From: Stenotrophomonas rhizophila | Lineage (GTDB): Bacteria > Pseudomonadota > Gammaproteobacteria > Xanthomonadales > Xanthomonadaceae | Direction: 5' to 3' | Assembly: GCF_003751305.1 (NCBI RefSeq) | Contig: NZ_RJKV01000001.1 | Span: forward strand, 1,097,586-1,161,585 | Length of the DNA stretch: 64,000 bases | Shown: piece by piece, positions 47,093-58,961 of the stretch | Layout of the letters: the number at the start of each line of letters is the position of its first letter | Position numbering within the stretch: the first letter of the stretch is position 1 | Position numbers and translations under genes: made by a program | The notes under the pieces: generated by a model | What the model saw: the letters and a program-made list of their open reading frames with translations, nothing else | Databases searched by the model: none | What the model was told of the DNA's origin: nothing

Positions 47093-48259
47093 ATGAAGAT
47101 TGCCATCGCCGGTACCGGCTACGTGGGCCTCTCCAACGCGGTGCTGCTCGCGCAGCATCACGAGGTGGTCGCGCTGGACATCGACCCGGCCAAGGTGGCG
47201 ATGATCAATGCCCGGCAGTCGCCCATCGAGGATGCCGAGATCGAGGACTTCCTCGCCCATCGCGCGCTGAACCTCACCGCCACGCTGGATCCTGCGCAGG
47301 CCTATGAAGGTGCGGACTTCGTCATCGTCGCCACGCCGACGGATTACGACCCTACGTCGAATTACTTCAACACCGGCTCCGTTGAGGCAGTGATCGCCGA
47401 TGTGGTGCGGATCCATCCATCGTCCGTCATCGTGATCAAGTCGACCGTGCCGGTCGGCTGCACGGCCGCGTTGCGGGCCAAGTTCAACACCGACGCCATT
47501 CTGTTCTCGCCGGAGTTCCTCCGCGAAGGCCGCGCGCTGCATGACAACCTGCACCCGAGCCGGATCATCGTGGGCGAGCGTTCGGAACGCGCGGCGGTGT
47601 TTGCCGAGCTGCTGAAGGAAGGCGCGATCAAAAAGGACGTGCCGGTGCTGTTCACCGACGCGACCGAGGCGGAGGCGATCAAGCTGTTCTCCAACACCTA
47701 TCTGGCAATGCGGGTGGCGTACTTCAACGAACTGGATACCTACGCCAGTTCGCACGGGCTGGATACGCGCCAGATGATCGAAGGCGTCAGCCTGGATCCG
47801 CGCATCGGCGGCCATTACAACAACCCTTCCTTCGGTTACGGCGGTTACTGCCTGCCGAAGGATACGAAGCAGTTGTTGGCCAATTACAGCAAGGTACCGC
47901 AGAACCTGATCCACGCCATCGTCGAGTCCAACCGCACGCGCAAGGATTTCATCGCCGATGACATCGTGGCCCGCAACCCGAAGGTGGTGGGCATCTACCG
48001 GCTGGTGATGAAGGCCGGCTCGGACAACTTCCGCGCCTCGGCGGTGCAGGGCGTGATGAAGCGGATCAAGGCCAAGGGCATCGAGGTCATCGTGTACGAG
48101 CCGGTGCTGACCGAGCCGACCTTCTACCGCTCCCGCGTGGTCAATGATTTCGTGGCGTTCCTGGACGAGGCGGACATCATCGTCGCCAACCGGCTGACGC
48201 CGGAGCTGGAGGGCGTGGCAAACAAGGTCTACACGCGGGATCTGTTCGGGTCGGATTGA
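47093..48259 (+). CDS. ugd: UDP-glucose 6-dehydrogenase
   Basis: The product has 388 residues, the short bacterial form. The NAD motif GTGYVGL opens the chain; IKSTVPVG, the FSPEFLREG segment, and the active-site [11 protein letters not shown] with the catalytic Cys follow. It oxidises UDP-glucose to UDP-glucuronate for exopolysaccharide, LPS or lipid A modification. It is monocistronic, with a possible -10 (GCTAACAT) near 47045. The hipB operators lie upstream. Confidence 0.95.
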   Translation: MKIAIAGTGYVGLSNAVLLAQHHEVVALDIDPAKVAMINARQSPIEDAEIEDFLAHRALNLTATLDPAQAYEGADFVIVATPTDYDPTSNYFNTGSVEAVIADVVRIHPSSVIVIKSTVPVGCTAALRAKFNTDAILFSPEFLREGRALHDNLHPSRIIVGERSERAAVFAELLKEGAIKKDVPVLFTDATEAEAIKLFSNTYLAMRVAYFNELDTYASSHGLDTRQMIEGVSLDPRIGGHYNNPSFGYGGYCLPKDTKQLLANYSKVPQNLIHAIVESNRTRKDFIADDIVARNPKVVGIYRLVMKAGSDNFRASAVQGVMKRIKAKGIEVIVYEPVLTEPTFYRSRVVNDFVAFLDEADIIVANRLTPELEGVANKVYTRDLFGSD

Positions 48260-48270
48260 TTCCCGCGGGT

Positions 48271-49197
48271 CTATTCCCCCGGCTTGGCGGCCGCGGTGAC
48301 GGCCTGCGACTTCGCCCGGCGTGCCAGTACCGCTTCGCGGTGGGCGATGTAGGCATTGGCGCCGAGGATGATGCCGGCGCCGATCACGGTCCAGCGGTCC
48401 AGCGCCTCATTGAACAGCAGCCAGCCGAGCACGCTCACCAGCGGCAGCTGCATGAAGCTGATCGGGGTCAACGCGGAGACCTCGCCCAGGCGCAGGGCGC
48501 GTGTCCACAGCAGCTGGCCCAACGTGCCGAGCACGCCGGTCGCGATCAGCCAGACCCACGCCACGCCGGTGGGCCAGACCCACACGAACAGCGCTGGCAC
48601 CAGCGACAGCGGCACCCAGAACACATAGGTGTAGAACACCACGGTATCGGCGCTGTCCACGCGGGTGAGCTGCTTGATCTGGATCGCCACCAGCGAACTC
48701 AGTACCGCGGCGCCCACGGCGACCAGGGTGCCGGGGGTGAAGCTGGTCGAGCCAGGGCGCACGATGATCAGCACGCCGATGAAGCCGATGATCACCGCCG
48801 CCCAGCGCCGCATGCGCACCGTTTCGCCCAGCCACAGCACGGCAGCGATGGTGACGAACAGCGGCGTGGAGTAGGAGAGCGAGATCGCCTGGGAGATCGG
48901 CAGATGCCCGATCGCCCAGAACGCGCACAGCATCGAGGCCAGCCCGATCGCACTGCGCAGGAAGTAGCGCGGCAGTTGCTGTGTCCTCAGCGGTGCGCTG
49001 CCCGGGCGGATCAGCATCGGCAGCAGCGCCAGCAGGCCGAAGGCGTTGCGGAAGAACGCCACTTCCTGGGTGGGCACGTAACGGGTGGCGTAGCGGATCG
49101 CGATCGCCATCAGGCCAAAGGCCAAGGTACTGCCGAGCATGAGCAGGGCGGCCCGCAACGGCGTGGCCACCGGTAACGCGGGGGCGGGGGTCACCAC
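48271..49197 (-). CDS. EamA/DMT-family transporter
   Basis: The product has 308 residues and ten hydrophobic helices in two EamA repeats (e.g. [43 protein letters not shown]). It is a probable metabolite exporter of the inner membrane. The start is GTG (49197 or 49194), overlapping the murB stop, so it is translated with murB. Its substrate is unknown. Confidence 0.88.
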   Translation of the reverse strand: MVTPAPALPVATPLRAALLMLGSTLAFGLMAIAIRYATRYVPTQEVAFFRNAFGLLALLPMLIRPGSAPLRTQQLPRYFLRSAIGLASMLCAFWAIGHLPISQAISLSYSTPLFVTIAAVLWLGETVRMRRWAAVIIGFIGVLIIVRPGSTSFTPGTLVAVGAAVLSSLVAIQIKQLTRVDSADTVVFYTYVFWVPLSLVPALFVWVWPTGVAWVWLIATGVLGTLGQLLWTRALRLGEVSALTPISFMQLPLVSVLGWLLFNEALDRWTVIGAGIILGANAYIAHREAVLARRAKSQAVTAAAKPGE

Positions 49198-50228
49198 TGT
49201 GCGCCGATCAGCCTGGGCTCCGGTTCGATCGGCACGCCGAACTTCTCCAGGACCGAGGCGGAGATCCGCCGCGCCAACGCGAGCAGTTCTTCACCGGTGG
49301 CCTGACCGTGGTTGACCAGCACCAGCGCATGGCTCGGCGCCACCCCCGCATCGCCATCGCGATAGCCCTTCCAGCCGCAGCTCTCGATCATCCAGGCGGC
49401 GGAAATCTTGCGGCGGCTGTCGTCGTCGGCCGGGAACACCGGCAGCTCGGGGAAGTGCTGCAGCAGCACCTCTACCTGTTCCAACGGCAGGATCGGGTTC
49501 TTGAAGAAGCTGCCCGCATTGCCGAGCACCTCCGGATCCGGCAGCTTGCGACGGCGGATGTTGATCACCGCATTGGCCACATCGGCGGCCACCGGCAGCT
49601 CCACACCCATCGCCTCCATCTCCTCGGCGATCCCGGCATAGCCCAGGCGCAGGCCATGCAGCAACGGCAGACGCAGTTCGATCGCGGTGATCAGGTAACG
49701 GTCCGGGTCGTGCTTGAAGATGCTGTCGCGGTAGGCGAACTGGCAGCCTTCCGCATCGAAGCGCACCCAGTCGTTTTCGTGTCGGTCCCAGGCATCCACA
49801 GCCTGGATGAACTCGCCGACCTGCGCGCCATAGGCGCCGATGTTCTGGATCGGCGAGGCCCCGGCGGTGCCTGGGATCAAGGCCAGGTTTTCCAGCCCGG
49901 ACAGCCCGTTCTGCAGCGACCACATCACCAGCCCATGCCAGTTCACGCCGGCACCGGCACGTACGATGGTGTGGTCGGCGCGGTGCTCGAGGATCTCGAT
50001 GCCGCGGTTGGCGAACACCAGTACGGTGCCGTCCACGTTGTCGGCGATCAGCACATTGCTGCCGCTGCCCAGCACCAGCAGCGGCTGGTCGGCGACGCGC
50101 GGGAGGGCAAGTACTTCGGGCAGTACGGAAGGATCGAACACCTCCAGAAGCTGCGCGGCGGTGGCGTCGACGTGGAAGGTGTTGAGCGCCTTCAGCGAGG
50201 CGTTTTCAGTGATGGCCCAGGCAGTCAT
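49191..50228 (-). CDS. murB: UDP-N-acetylenolpyruvoylglucosamine reductase
   Basis: The product has about 345 residues (type I MurB). FAD-binding [10 protein letters not shown], the [21 protein letters not shown] motif with catalytic residues, and [10 protein letters not shown] with the proton-donor Ser are present. It makes UDP-MurNAc for peptidoglycan. ATG at 50228 was chosen; a GTG at 50240 that overlaps the pyrD stop would add four residues. Confidence 0.95.
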   Translation of the reverse strand: MTAWAITENASLKALNTFHVDATAAQLLEVFDPSVLPEVLALPRVADQPLLVLGSGSNVLIADNVDGTVLVFANRGIEILEHRADHTIVRAGAGVNWHGLVMWSLQNGLSGLENLALIPGTAGASPIQNIGAYGAQVGEFIQAVDAWDRHENDWVRFDAEGCQFAYRDSIFKHDPDRYLITAIELRLPLLHGLRLGYAGIAEEMEAMGVELPVAADVANAVINIRRRKLPDPEVLGNAGSFFKNPILPLEQVEVLLQHFPELPVFPADDDSRRKISAAWMIESCGWKGYRDGDAGVAPSHALVLVNHGQATGEELLALARRISASVLEKFGVPIEPEPRLIGAQW

Positions 50229-50236
50229 GGCGTCGT

Positions 50237-51292
50237 TCACAGCGGTGCCACCGCGCCGCGGCTGGGCGCCTCTCTGCGGCGGCGGATCGCCTCCACGCAG
50301 TCATGCACCAGCTCGGGGCCACGGAAGATCAGGCCGCTGTAGCACTGCACCAGTGCTGCACCGGCCGCCATCTTGGCTACCGCGTCCGCACCGGATTGAA
50401 TACCGCCCACGCCGATCAACGGCATCGATTCGGGCAAGCGCGCACGCAGGCGGCGCAGCACCAGGGTCGACTGGCCCAGCAGCGGCGCACCGGACAGGCC
50501 GCCAGCCTCGTTCGCACGCGGGTCACCGGCCACGGCACTGCGGTCGATGGTGGTGTTGGTGGCGATCACGCCGTCCACCTTGAGCTCACCGAGCACGCGG
50601 GCAGCGGCGTCGATATCGCGGTCGCTCAGGTCCGGAGCGACCTTGACCAGCATCGGCACGCGCTTGCCGTGCTTGGCCGCCAGGCTTTCCTGGCTCTCGC
50701 GCAGCTGCGAAATCAGCTGGCGCAGCGCGGTCTCTTCCTGCAGCTCGCGCAGGCCGGCGGTGTTCGGCGAGGAGATGTTGACGGTGATGTAGTCGGCCAG
50801 CGGATACACCTTCTGCAGGCAGTGCTGGTAATCGTCGAACGCCTGCTCGTTGGGGGTGTCCTTGTTCTTGCCGATGTTGATGCCGAGCAGGCCAGTGCGG
50901 CGCTTGGCGCGCTCGACATTGCGGACCAGCGCATCCACGCCCAGATTGTTGAAGCCCATGCGGTTGATGATGGCCTGGTGGTCCGGCAGCCGGAACAGGC
51001 GCGGCTTCGGGTTGCCCGCCTGCGGGCGCGGGGTGATCGTGCCGATCTCCACGAAGCCGAAGCCCAGGGCCAGCAGCGCATCGATGTGCTCGCCGTTCTT
51101 GTCCAGGCCGGCGGCCAGGCCCACCGGATTCGGGAAAGTCACTCCGAACGCGTTGGTCGGCAGCGGGTCGATGCGGCGGCCCATCAGCGGCGTGGTGCCG
51201 GTGCGATAGGCCAGGTCCAGCGCGCTCAGGCCAAGGCCGTGGGCGCGTTCTGCATCGAGGGCGAACAGGAAGGGGCGGGCAAACGAGTACAT
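50237..51292 (-). CDS. pyrD: Dihydroorotate dehydrogenase (quinone), class 2
   Basis: The product has 351 residues. The membrane-associating N-terminal helix ([18 protein letters not shown]), the FMN site ([10 protein letters not shown]), the catalytic Ser region VNISSPNT and the C-terminal GVGGIQSG motif are complete. It oxidises dihydroorotate with ubiquinone in pyrimidine synthesis. ATG at 51292 fits the family start; a TTG at 51301 is unlikely. It lies between a methyltransferase gene and murB in one run. Confidence 0.96.
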   Translation of the reverse strand: MYSFARPFLFALDAERAHGLGLSALDLAYRTGTTPLMGRRIDPLPTNAFGVTFPNPVGLAAGLDKNGEHIDALLALGFGFVEIGTITPRPQAGNPKPRLFRLPDHQAIINRMGFNNLGVDALVRNVERAKRRTGLLGINIGKNKDTPNEQAFDDYQHCLQKVYPLADYITVNISSPNTAGLRELQEETALRQLISQLRESQESLAAKHGKRVPMLVKVAPDLSDRDIDAAARVLGELKVDGVIATNTTIDRSAVAGDPRANEAGGLSGAPLLGQSTLVLRRLRARLPESMPLIGVGGIQSGADAVAKMAAGAALVQCYSGLIFRGPELVHDCVEAIRRRREAPSRGAVAPL

Positions 51293-51301
51293 GGCGTTCA
51301 A

Positions 51302-52072
51302 TCAGTCCAGCGTGCCGACAAAGGCACGGGTTTGGTATTCAAAAGCGATCTGGCCGTCCACCGCATGGGCGTCGAACAGCTGTTGCAGCGCGGCCAGCAT
51401 CGGCGCGTGGCGCGGGTGACCGGCCTGCGGTGCATACGAAGAGGAGAGCAGGCGGCCACGCAGGCCATCCAGGTCCATGCGCTGCACGTTCGGCAGCCGG
51501 GCCATGCCACGCAGGCCCTCGCCGAACCATGCGCGCATGGTGTCATCGTCCTGGTAGCGCTCGGCCACCTCGGTGTAGTCGGTACCGAACTCGAGCAGCA
51601 ACTGCTCATAGCCGATCAGGAACGGCGAGGCATCGAGCAGGCGCGAGTTCCAGAAGACCAGCGCCATCCCTTCGGGTTGCAGGATGCGCGCCCATTCGTG
51701 GCGCACCGCAGCGGTGTCAAACCAGTGGAAGGCCTGCGCCGCAGCGACCAGACCCACGCTGTTGTCGGCCAGGCCGGTTGCTTCGGCGGTGCCATCGGCG
51801 ACTTTCAGGCGCAGGTAGTCCGGTGCGAGCAGCTGCTCGGCCGCCTCACGCATGGCCGCATTCGGCTCCACCGCGATGACCGGGTGGCCGGCGGCCAGGA
51901 ACAGCCGGGTGGAAATGCCGGTGCCGGCGCCGATATCGGCGACCAGGGTTTCGGTGGGTACACCGATGTCCTGGTGCAGCCAATCCAGCAATGCCGGGGG
52001 ATAGTCGGGACGGTAGCGGACGTAGTCGGCAACCCGACTGCTGAAGCGTTCGGTCGAATCCGAGCGGCTCAT
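51302..52072 (-). CDS. Class I SAM-dependent methyltransferase
   Basis: The product has 256 residues. SAM motif I is VADIGAGTGISTRLF (near residue 44), followed by AVEPN and a QAFHWFD stretch seen in yeast-Tmt1-like and ubiquinone/trans-aconitate-type methyltransferases. ATG at 52072 has GAGG five bases upstream. The substrate is unknown. It heads the run to pyrD. Confidence 0.85.
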   Translation of the reverse strand: MSRSDSTERFSSRVADYVRYRPDYPPALLDWLHQDIGVPTETLVADIGAGTGISTRLFLAAGHPVIAVEPNAAMREAAEQLLAPDYLRLKVADGTAEATGLADNSVGLVAAAQAFHWFDTAAVRHEWARILQPEGMALVFWNSRLLDASPFLIGYEQLLLEFGTDYTEVAERYQDDDTMRAWFGEGLRGMARLPNVQRMDLDGLRGRLLSSSYAPQAGHPRHAPMLAALQQLFDAHAVDGQIAFEYQTRAFVGTLD

Positions 52073-52079
52073 GTGCACC

Positions 52080-52364
52080 TCACGATTGGGTAGCGGCAAA
52101 CCAGGCCAGTCCGCCGAAGAACAACAGCACCACCACCAGCGCGAGCAGGCTGCCGATCACGATGATCCAGCCCAGGATCAGGCCGGCCAAGGCCATGCCG
52201 TCGCCTTCCAGCTCCAGCGGGCGGCGCCGGATCTCGGCGCGGGCCAGGTGGCCGGTGACGATCGCGGCGATGCTGCCGATGAAGGGCAGGGCGGTCCAGC
52301 CGAGGATGCCCATGATCAGGCTGACCACGGCCATGGCACTGGTTTGTCGGGGCGGAAGGCTCAT
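52080..52364 (-). CDS. DUF4190-like small membrane protein
   Basis: The product has 94 residues and two hydrophobic segments (AVVSLIMGILGWTALPFIGSI and LAGLILGWIIVIGSLLALVV), with GHLARAEI between them as in DUF4190 proteins. ATG at 52364 has AGGA nine bases upstream; the frame extends further without being plausible. Function unknown, probably inner membrane. Confidence 0.82.
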   Translation of the reverse strand: MSLPPRQTSAMAVVSLIMGILGWTALPFIGSIAAIVTGHLARAEIRRRPLELEGDGMALAGLILGWIIVIGSLLALVVVLLFFGGLAWFAATQS

Positions 52365-52414
52365 GCAGGTCCTGGTCGCGGTGGGGTGGTTCGATGATAG
52401 GGCCAGCGGCGGGT

Positions 52415-53200
52415 TTATCCCATCAGGACCTGGCCACCATCCACATTCAAGGTATGCCCGGTGATCCAGCCCGCCAGCGGCGAGCACAGGAACAGCGCGG
52501 CGTTGGCGACGGCCGCGGGCTCGCCGAAGCGGCCGAACGGGATCTTCGCCAGGGTGTTTCGATACAGCTCCGGGTCCTGCTCGCGCCGGCGTGCCCACAA
52601 ACCATCCTCGAACTCGATCGAGCCCGGGGCGATGGCATTGACGCGGATCCGCTGCGGCGCCAGGGCCAGGGCCTGCGAGGTGGTGTAGTGCATCAGCGCC
52701 GCTTTGGCCGCCGCGTATGGCGCGCCACCCGGGCGCGGCTGCTGGGCAGCGATCGAGGCCAGGTTGAGAATGCAGGCATCACTGGACTGTGTCAGCCAGG
52801 GCAGGGCCAGTCGCGAGGCGCGCACGGCCGACATCAGGTCGACGTTCAAGCTGGCTTCCCAGCCCGCCTCATCGTCGGCCATGCCGTAGCCGGTCGCATT
52901 GTTGACCAGCACATCGATACCGCCCAAGGCCTGAGCGGCATCGGCCAGCCAGCGGCCGATGTCGTCCAGCCGGGAGAGGTCGGCGCTGGCGGTATGCACG
53001 GCCAGGCCGAGCGCTCCGGCATCCGCACGCAGTGCGGCCAGACCGGCCTCACCGCGTGCGCAGACAGAGACGCGGGCGCCTGCCGAAGCAAACGCCAGCG
53101 CCATCGCGCGCCCGATGCCCTTGCTGCCGCCGGCAATCAGCACCCGGCGCCCGGTGAACTCCAGGCGCGGGCCGGCCGACAGGTGGGACGCGGGGTCCAT
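52415..53200 (-). CDS. SDR-family NAD(P)-dependent oxidoreductase
   Basis: The product has 261 residues. The Rossmann motif is GGSKGIGRA, followed by NNAT and the catalytic YAAAK (Tyr and Lys), and the family's C-terminal GHTLNVDGG. The ATG overlaps the last base of the aldehyde dehydrogenase stop (TGATG), so the two are co-translated. Substrate not deducible; the partner suggests amino-acid or aldehyde catabolism. Confidence 0.9.
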   Translation of the reverse strand: MDPASHLSAGPRLEFTGRRVLIAGGSKGIGRAMALAFASAGARVSVCARGEAGLAALRADAGALGLAVHTASADLSRLDDIGRWLADAAQALGGIDVLVNNATGYGMADDEAGWEASLNVDLMSAVRASRLALPWLTQSSDACILNLASIAAQQPRPGGAPYAAAKAALMHYTTSQALALAPQRIRVNAIAPGSIEFEDGLWARRREQDPELYRNTLAKIPFGRFGEPAAVANAALFLCSPLAGWITGHTLNVDGGQVLMG

Positions 53201-54732
53201 CACAGGTCGAACTTGATGCCCTGGGCCAGCGGCAGCGAATCGGAGTAGTTGATGGTGTTGGTCTGGCGGCGCATGTAGACCTTCCAGGCATCCGAGCCGG
53301 ACTCACGGCCACCGCCGGTGTCCTTCTCGCCACCGAACGCACCACCGATCTCCGCACCCGAGGTGCCGATGTTGATGTTGGCGATGCCACAGTCCGAACC
53401 GGCTGCCGAGAGGAAGCGCTCGGCGGTCTTCAGGTTGGTGGTGAAGATCGAGGAGGACAGGCCCTGCGGCACGCCGTTCTGCATGTCGATCGCCTCGTCC
53501 AGCGTGCTGTACTTCATCACGTACAGGATCGGGGCGAAGGTTTCGTGCTGGACGACCTCGTCGCTGTTCTTCAGGCCGGTCACGATGGCCGGCAGCACGA
53601 AGTTGCCGGCGCGGTCGATGCGGGTGCCACCGGTCTGCACGGTGCCGCCGCTGGCCTTGGCCTTCTCGATCGAGGCCAGGAACTGCTGCACGGCGCCGTC
53701 GCTGTTGAGCGGGCCCATCAGGTTGGCCGGGTCGGTCGGATCGCCGATCTTGCCTTCCACCTGCTTGTACGCCTTGATCAGCGTGGCCAGCACGTCGTCA
53801 TGGATGGATTCGTGCACGATCAGGCGGCGCGTGGTGGTGCAGCGCTGGCCGGCAGTACCGACGGCGCCGAACACGATGCCCGGGATCGCCAGCTTCAGAT
53901 CAGCGGTTTCATCCAGGATGATGGCGTTGTTGCCGCCCAGTTCCAGCAGGCAGCGGCCCAGGCGGTGCGCGACCTTCTCGGCGACCTGGCGGCCGACCTG
54001 GGTCGAACCGGTGAAGCTGATCAGCGGCACGCGCTTGTCGGCCACCATCTTCTGCGACAGCTCGGTGCCGGCATCGTTGATCAGGAAGAACAGGTCCGGG
54101 AACCCGCCGTCGCGCAGCGCTTCATTGCAGATGCGCATGGAGGCGATCGCGGTCAGCGGGGTCTTGTTGGACGGCTTCCACAGGCAGATATCGCCGCAGA
54201 TCGTGGCCAGGAACGAGTTCCAAGCCCACACCGCGACCGGGAAGTTGAACGCACTGATGATGCCGACCAGGCCCAGCGGCTGGTACTGCTCATACATGCG
54301 GTGGCCCGGGCGCTCGGAATGCATCGTGTAGCCGTAGAGCATGCGGCTCTGGCCCACGGCGAAATCGGCGATGTCGATCATCTCCTGCACTTCGCCATCG
54401 CCCTCGGGCTTGCTCTTGCCCATTTCCAGGGCGACCAGGGAGCCCAGGGCGTCCTTGTTGGCGCGCAGGGCTTCGCCACACAGGCGCACGGCTTCGCCAC
54501 GGCGCGGGGCCGGGGTGGTGCGCCAGACCTTGAAGGCCTCCTGGGCGCGGGCCACGATGGTTTCGTAGTCGGCGTCGGTGGTCGCGTAGACCTGGGCGAT
54601 GGCTTCGCCGGTGGTCGGGTTCACCGGGGTGATCACACCGGCATCGGTGGCCGAAGACCACTCGCCGTTGCCAAGGTAGGTGCCAGCGTTGGTCGCGTCG
54701 AGGCCGAGGGCCTTCAGCAGGTCAGAGGACAT
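53200..54732 (-). CDS. amaB: ALDH7-type aldehyde dehydrogenase (aminoadipate-semialdehyde/P6C dehydrogenase-like)
   Basis: The product has 510 residues. [35 protein letters not shown] (Glu) and [13 protein letters not shown] (nucleophile Cys) mark an aldehyde dehydrogenase; GGNNAI, the [10 protein letters not shown] loop and [12 protein letters not shown] are typical of ALDH7/antiquitin, which oxidises alpha-aminoadipate semialdehyde in lysine degradation. The symbol is by similarity only. A Shine-Dalgarno AGGAG stands before the ATG. It is the first gene of a pair with the SDR. Confidence 0.88.
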   Translation of the reverse strand: MSSDLLKALGLDATNAGTYLGNGEWSSATDAGVITPVNPTTGEAIAQVYATTDADYETIVARAQEAFKVWRTTPAPRRGEAVRLCGEALRANKDALGSLVALEMGKSKPEGDGEVQEMIDIADFAVGQSRMLYGYTMHSERPGHRMYEQYQPLGLVGIISAFNFPVAVWAWNSFLATICGDICLWKPSNKTPLTAIASMRICNEALRDGGFPDLFFLINDAGTELSQKMVADKRVPLISFTGSTQVGRQVAEKVAHRLGRCLLELGGNNAIILDETADLKLAIPGIVFGAVGTAGQRCTTTRRLIVHESIHDDVLATLIKAYKQVEGKIGDPTDPANLMGPLNSDGAVQQFLASIEKAKASGGTVQTGGTRIDRAGNFVLPAIVTGLKNSDEVVQHETFAPILYVMKYSTLDEAIDMQNGVPQGLSSSIFTTNLKTAERFLSAAGSDCGIANINIGTSGAEIGGAFGGEKDTGGGRESGSDAWKVYMRRQTNTINYSDSLPLAQGIKFDL

Positions 54733-54915
54733 GCAAACTCCTGTTGCGTTGCGTTTGTAAGGCGCTGGCCGCTGGCAGGGTGGGGGGCGGCAAGCTCAGC
54801 CCCGAATGGTAACAGAGGGGCGCAATGCCTCATCTGGCGATGCAGCGCACAACTCGGCACATCCCGCGGCGGCAGTAATCCACCCGGCAGGCAATGGCGC
54901 GAAAGCATCCGATGT

Positions 54916-54992
54916 TGGTGACCCCGGCCCGATTCGAACGGGCGACCTTCCCCTTAGGAGGGGGACGCTCTATCCAGCTGAGCTACGGGGCC
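54916..54992 (-). tRNA. tRNA-Arg (anticodon CCT)
   Basis: 77 bases with complete cloverleaf: acceptor GGCCCCG / CGGGGTC, D-loop AGCTGGATAGAGC, anticodon stem-loop with CTCCTAA giving anticodon CCT (reads AGG), T-arm GTTCGAATC and encoded CCA. No integrated element adjoins it. Confidence 0.96.
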
Positions 54993-55089
54993 AAAACGGC
55001 CTGCAAGGATACAGGCAAACAGGCTGGTTCTGCAGCCGGACATCCTTCCAGAGCATATCGGCAGCCCAGCTGGGGAGGCGCCGCGCAAA

Positions 55090-55763
<674 letters not shown>

Positions 55764-55799
55764 CTATCGTCCAGGCCTCGCCACACGGAGGCTGCCGCG

Positions 55800-56288
55800 A
55801 TGCATGAGATGTTCGAGTTGGGGATGGAATGGTGGGAGTTCGTGTTCCGCGCGGTCGCGGTCTACGTCGTGGTCCTGTTGCTGAGCCGGTTGAGTGGCAA
55901 GCGGTCCATGGGCCAGTCCACGCCGTTCGACATCCTGGTGATCGTGCTGCTGGGCACGGCCGTGCAGAACTCGCTGATCGGTGAAGACACGTCACTGCCG
56001 GGCGGCCTGATCCTGGCGGCCACATTGATCGGCCTGAACTGGTTCGTCGGCTTCCTGGGTGCGCGCAGCAAACGCCTGAATGAGATCGTGGAGGGCGTTC
56101 CCGTGGTGCTGGCACGGCACGGCACCATCTACTGGGAGCAGGTAAAACGCTGCAATGTCAGTCCGGCGGATCTGGAGGTGGCGATGCGCGCGAACGGCTG
56201 TGAGGGCTTCGGACAGGTCGAGCTGGCCGTGCTGGAAACCTCGGGCGAGATCACGGTGCATAAACGCCGTTCCGAAGGCCACGGCTGA
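55800..56288 (+). CDS. DUF421 membrane protein (YcaP/YetF-like)
   Basis: The product has 162 residues. Three N-terminal helices (RAVAVYVVVLLLSRLSG, FDILVIVLLGTAVQNSL, GGLILAATLIGLNWFVG) are followed by the soluble DUF421 domain (VEGVPVVLARHGTIYWEQVKR...). GKRSMGQSTPFDILV is the family signature. GGAGG precedes the first ATG by about nine bases; an ATG at 55809 is possible. Function unknown, common in stress-gene neighbourhoods. Confidence 0.9.
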   Translation: MHEMFELGMEWWEFVFRAVAVYVVVLLLSRLSGKRSMGQSTPFDILVIVLLGTAVQNSLIGEDTSLPGGLILAATLIGLNWFVGFLGARSKRLNEIVEGVPVVLARHGTIYWEQVKRCNVSPADLEVAMRANGCEGFGQVELAVLETSGEITVHKRRSEGHG

Positions 56289-56380
56289 TCCGCGGCTCGC
56301 GCCCGGCGGCGCCGCCCATCGCTGGATGTTGACGGGAGGCCGCGTAGCGTCGAAGCCGCCCCACAACAGGAAAACGTGCG

Positions 56381-56620
56381 ATGTACATGCCACTGGACAG
56401 TGAAGCGATGACCCCACGCGATGATGCGATCGCCCAGGTGCCGGACCCGACCCCGGACCCCATGCCGCCCCCGCCGCCGGTGGAAGAGCCCGGCCGAGGC
56501 GATCCACCGGCGCAGGAGCCGCCGCAGGAGGTACCGCCGGAGGGTGATCCCGCGCCTGCATCGCCGCCGCAGGAGCTGCCGCCGGATCCGGAGACGCCTT
56601 CGGCGCCTTCAGTGGAGTAA
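56381..56620 (+). CDS. Proline-rich acidic small protein
   Basis: The product has 79 residues with runs of Pro and Glu (PDPTPDPMPPPPPVEEPG, then EPPQEVPPEG). AGGA stands eight bases before the ATG. No known domain and no signal peptide. The low-complexity composition makes homology difficult; it may be expressed with the stress genes around it. Confidence 0.55.
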   Translation: MYMPLDSEAMTPRDDAIAQVPDPTPDPMPPPPPVEEPGRGDPPAQEPPQEVPPEGDPAPASPPQELPPDPETPSAPSVE

Positions 56621-56803
56621 CACGCTGCCGGCCGACAGCGCACCGGCAGAATGAATGCTTCATGCCTCACGCGAGGGCAAGCGCTCCGCGTGGCGGGAGT
56701 ATCAGCCTGCAAAGTGGCGGGGTGAACGCCCCGCACACGGTGCGGTCACGACGCTGCCACGCCGTACCACGTACCACGGAGGTACTTGGACACGGAGTTT
56801 GCT

Positions 56804-57967
56804 ATGCGCGCACTGACTTACCACGGCAGCAAGGACGTACGGGTCGATACCGTGCCGGATCCCGCACTGGCCGCCCCGGACGACATCATTCTGCGGGTCA
56901 CCGCCACGGCGATCTGTGGCTCGGATCTGCATCTGTACCGCGGCAAGATCCCCGACCTGCACACCGGCGACGTGCTCGGCCATGAGTTCATGGGCGTGGT
57001 GGAGGAGGTGGGTGCAGGCGTGATGGATCTGCGCCCGGGCGATCGCGTGGTGATTCCGTTCGTGATCGCGTGCGGTGAGTGCTTCCATTGCCGGCTCACC
57101 GAGTTCGCGGCCTGCGAGACCACCAATACCGGCAAGGGCGCGGCAGTGAATCAGAAAGGCATCCGCCCGCCGGCGGCACTGTTCGGTTACAGCCATCTCT
57201 ATGGTGGCGTATCCGGCGGGCAGGCGGAGTTCGTGCGCGTGCCCAAGGCCAATGTCGGGCCGCTGCGTATTCCGGATGCGCTCTCCGATGAGCAGGTGCT
57301 GTTCCTCTCCGACATCCTGCCGACCGGCTACCAGGCCGCGCTCAATGCAGGCGTCAAACCGGGCTCCACGGTGGCGATCTTCGGTGCTGGCCCGGTCGGG
57401 TTGATGAGTGCCGCGTGCTGTCGCCTGCTCGGTGCGGAGACGATTTTCATGGTCGATCACCTGCCGTATCGCCTGGCGTTCGCGCAGCAGACCTACGGCG
57501 TGACGCCGATCGACTTCACCAAGGTGGAGGATCCGGCGGAGTACATCATCACCCAGACCAATGGCCGCGGTGTGGATGCCACGATCGAGGCCGTCGGGTT
57601 CGAAGCGGAGGGCAGTGCGCTGGAGTCGGCGCTGACCACGCTCAAGGTGGAAGGCAGCAGCGGCGTGGCGATCCGCCAGTGCATCGCCGCGACGCGTCGC
57701 GGCGGCACGGTGAGCATCCCGGGTGTGTATGCGGGCTTCATCCACGGCTTCCTGCTCGGCGATGCGTTCGACAAGGGCCTGACCTTCAAGATGGGCCAGA
57801 CCCACGTGCAGAAGCTGATGCCCGAGCTGCTCGACCATATCGGCGAAGGCCGGCTGGTTCCGGGTGTGATCGTGACTCACCGGCTGTCGCTGGAAGACGC
57901 GGTGCGTGGCTATGAGATCTTCGACCGCAAAGAGGAGGATTGCCGCAAGGTGATCCTGACGCCCTGA
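56804..57967 (+). CDS. Zinc-dependent alcohol/formaldehyde dehydrogenase (MDR family)
   Basis: The product has 387 residues. Catalytic zinc motif ICGSDLH and [12 protein letters not shown], then the NAD site GAGPVGLM. The usual four-Cys structural zinc lobe is reduced to ACGECFHC and a later Cys, as in glutathione-independent formaldehyde dehydrogenase-like enzymes. ATG at 56804 (MRALTYHG) is preferred over a TTG at 56786. It is the first gene of a five-gene operon; the next ATG is one base after its stop. Confidence 0.9.
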   Translation: MRALTYHGSKDVRVDTVPDPALAAPDDIILRVTATAICGSDLHLYRGKIPDLHTGDVLGHEFMGVVEEVGAGVMDLRPGDRVVIPFVIACGECFHCRLTEFAACETTNTGKGAAVNQKGIRPPAALFGYSHLYGGVSGGQAEFVRVPKANVGPLRIPDALSDEQVLFLSDILPTGYQAALNAGVKPGSTVAIFGAGPVGLMSAACCRLLGAETIFMVDHLPYRLAFAQQTYGVTPIDFTKVEDPAEYIITQTNGRGVDATIEAVGFEAEGSALESALTTLKVEGSSGVAIRQCIAATRRGGTVSIPGVYAGFIHGFLLGDAFDKGLTFKMGQTHVQKLMPELLDHIGEGRLVPGVIVTHRLSLEDAVRGYEIFDRKEEDCRKVILTP

Positions 57968-57968
57968 C

Positions 57969-58961
57969 ATGAATGCCGTGGCTTCTCTGGTACCGTCGAC
58001 GGCACCGCAGCCGGTGACCGATGGCGACGACCTGCAGGCGCAGGCCCGCGCGTGGATCGAACATCACCCCACGTTGCCGCGTCCCGGCAGCGGGGATACG
58101 TTGCTGCGCTGGCAGGCGCTGGCACACATGGCGGCGCGCGATCTCTGCCTGGCCAAGGTGCTTGAAGCGCATTACGACGCGCAGGCGATCCTGGAGGAAC
58201 TGGGCGCCGCCAGGCCGGATCGCGATCGGCTGGGTGCGGTATGGGCAGCCGAAGGGCCGGCAGCAACCCTGCGCTTCGATCGGGCCAGCGGCACGCTCTC
58301 CGGTGACAAGCCGTGGTGCTCCGGCGCCAGCTGGGTTGACCATGCGCTGGTGACGGTGCGCGACGACGACCGCTCGCGGCTGTTCCTGGTGCCGGTGCGC
58401 CGCGCCAGCGTGAGTTTCCTGCCGCAGACGTGGCAGGCGACGGGCATGGGGCGGGTCCCGAGTGGCACGGCACGCTTCGACCAGGTGCCGGCCGTCGAAA
58501 TCGGTGCGGCCGACGCCTATCTGCAGCGCCCCGGTTTCTGGCATGGCGGCGCGGGCATTGCGGCCTGTTGGTTTGGCGGGGCCAGTGCCTTGGCCGAGCC
58601 GCTGCTGCGCAGCGCGCGTGCCGATGAACCGGGCACGGCATCCGGCCTGCTCGGTGAGATTGATCTGGCGCTGTCGCCGTGCGCCTCCCTGCTGCGCGAG
58701 TTGGCCGCGCTGATCGATGCGCAGCCCGACGAACCCCATCAGCGCGAGATCGTGCGGGCGCGCAGCGCCGTGGAGCGCGCCGCCACCCTGACGCTGGACC
58801 GGGTGGGCAGGGCGCTTGGGCCAGGGCCGATGTGCATGGACCCGGCACACGCCCTGCGCTGGGCAGACCTGACCGTCTTCATCCGCCAGAGCCACGCCGA
58901 CCGCGATTGGCAGCACCTCGGCAATCTGATGCACCGCGAGGGACGCACGTGGACACTGTGA
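57969..58961 (+). CDS. Acyl-CoA-dehydrogenase-like protein, short form
   Basis: The product has 330 residues, shorter than usual acyl-CoA dehydrogenases (~380-400). The middle beta domain shows GDKPWCSGASWVDHALV and a C-terminal helical part follows, but I cannot place the catalytic Glu. It may have lost dehydrogenase activity or use a carrier-bound substrate. In many proteobacteria it is linked to a PIG-L deacetylase, a NodS-like methyltransferase and a GT2, as here. The stop overlaps the next GTG (GTGA). Confidence 0.82.
   Translation: MNAVASLVPSTAPQPVTDGDDLQAQARAWIEHHPTLPRPGSGDTLLRWQALAHMAARDLCLAKVLEAHYDAQAILEELGAARPDRDRLGAVWAAEGPAATLRFDRASGTLSGDKPWCSGASWVDHALVTVRDDDRSRLFLVPVRRASVSFLPQTWQATGMGRVPSGTARFDQVPAVEIGAADAYLQRPGFWHGGAGIAACWFGGASALAEPLLRSARADEPGTASGLLGEIDLALSPCASLLRELAALIDAQPDEPHQREIVRARSAVERAATLTLDRVGRALGPGPMCMDPAHALRWADLTVFIRQSHADRDWQHLGNLMHREGRTWTL

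Noticed and set aside
54916-54992. tRNA-Arg as integration site of an element
   Set aside because: No integrase, no repeat of the tRNA 3' end and no change in gene type on either side.
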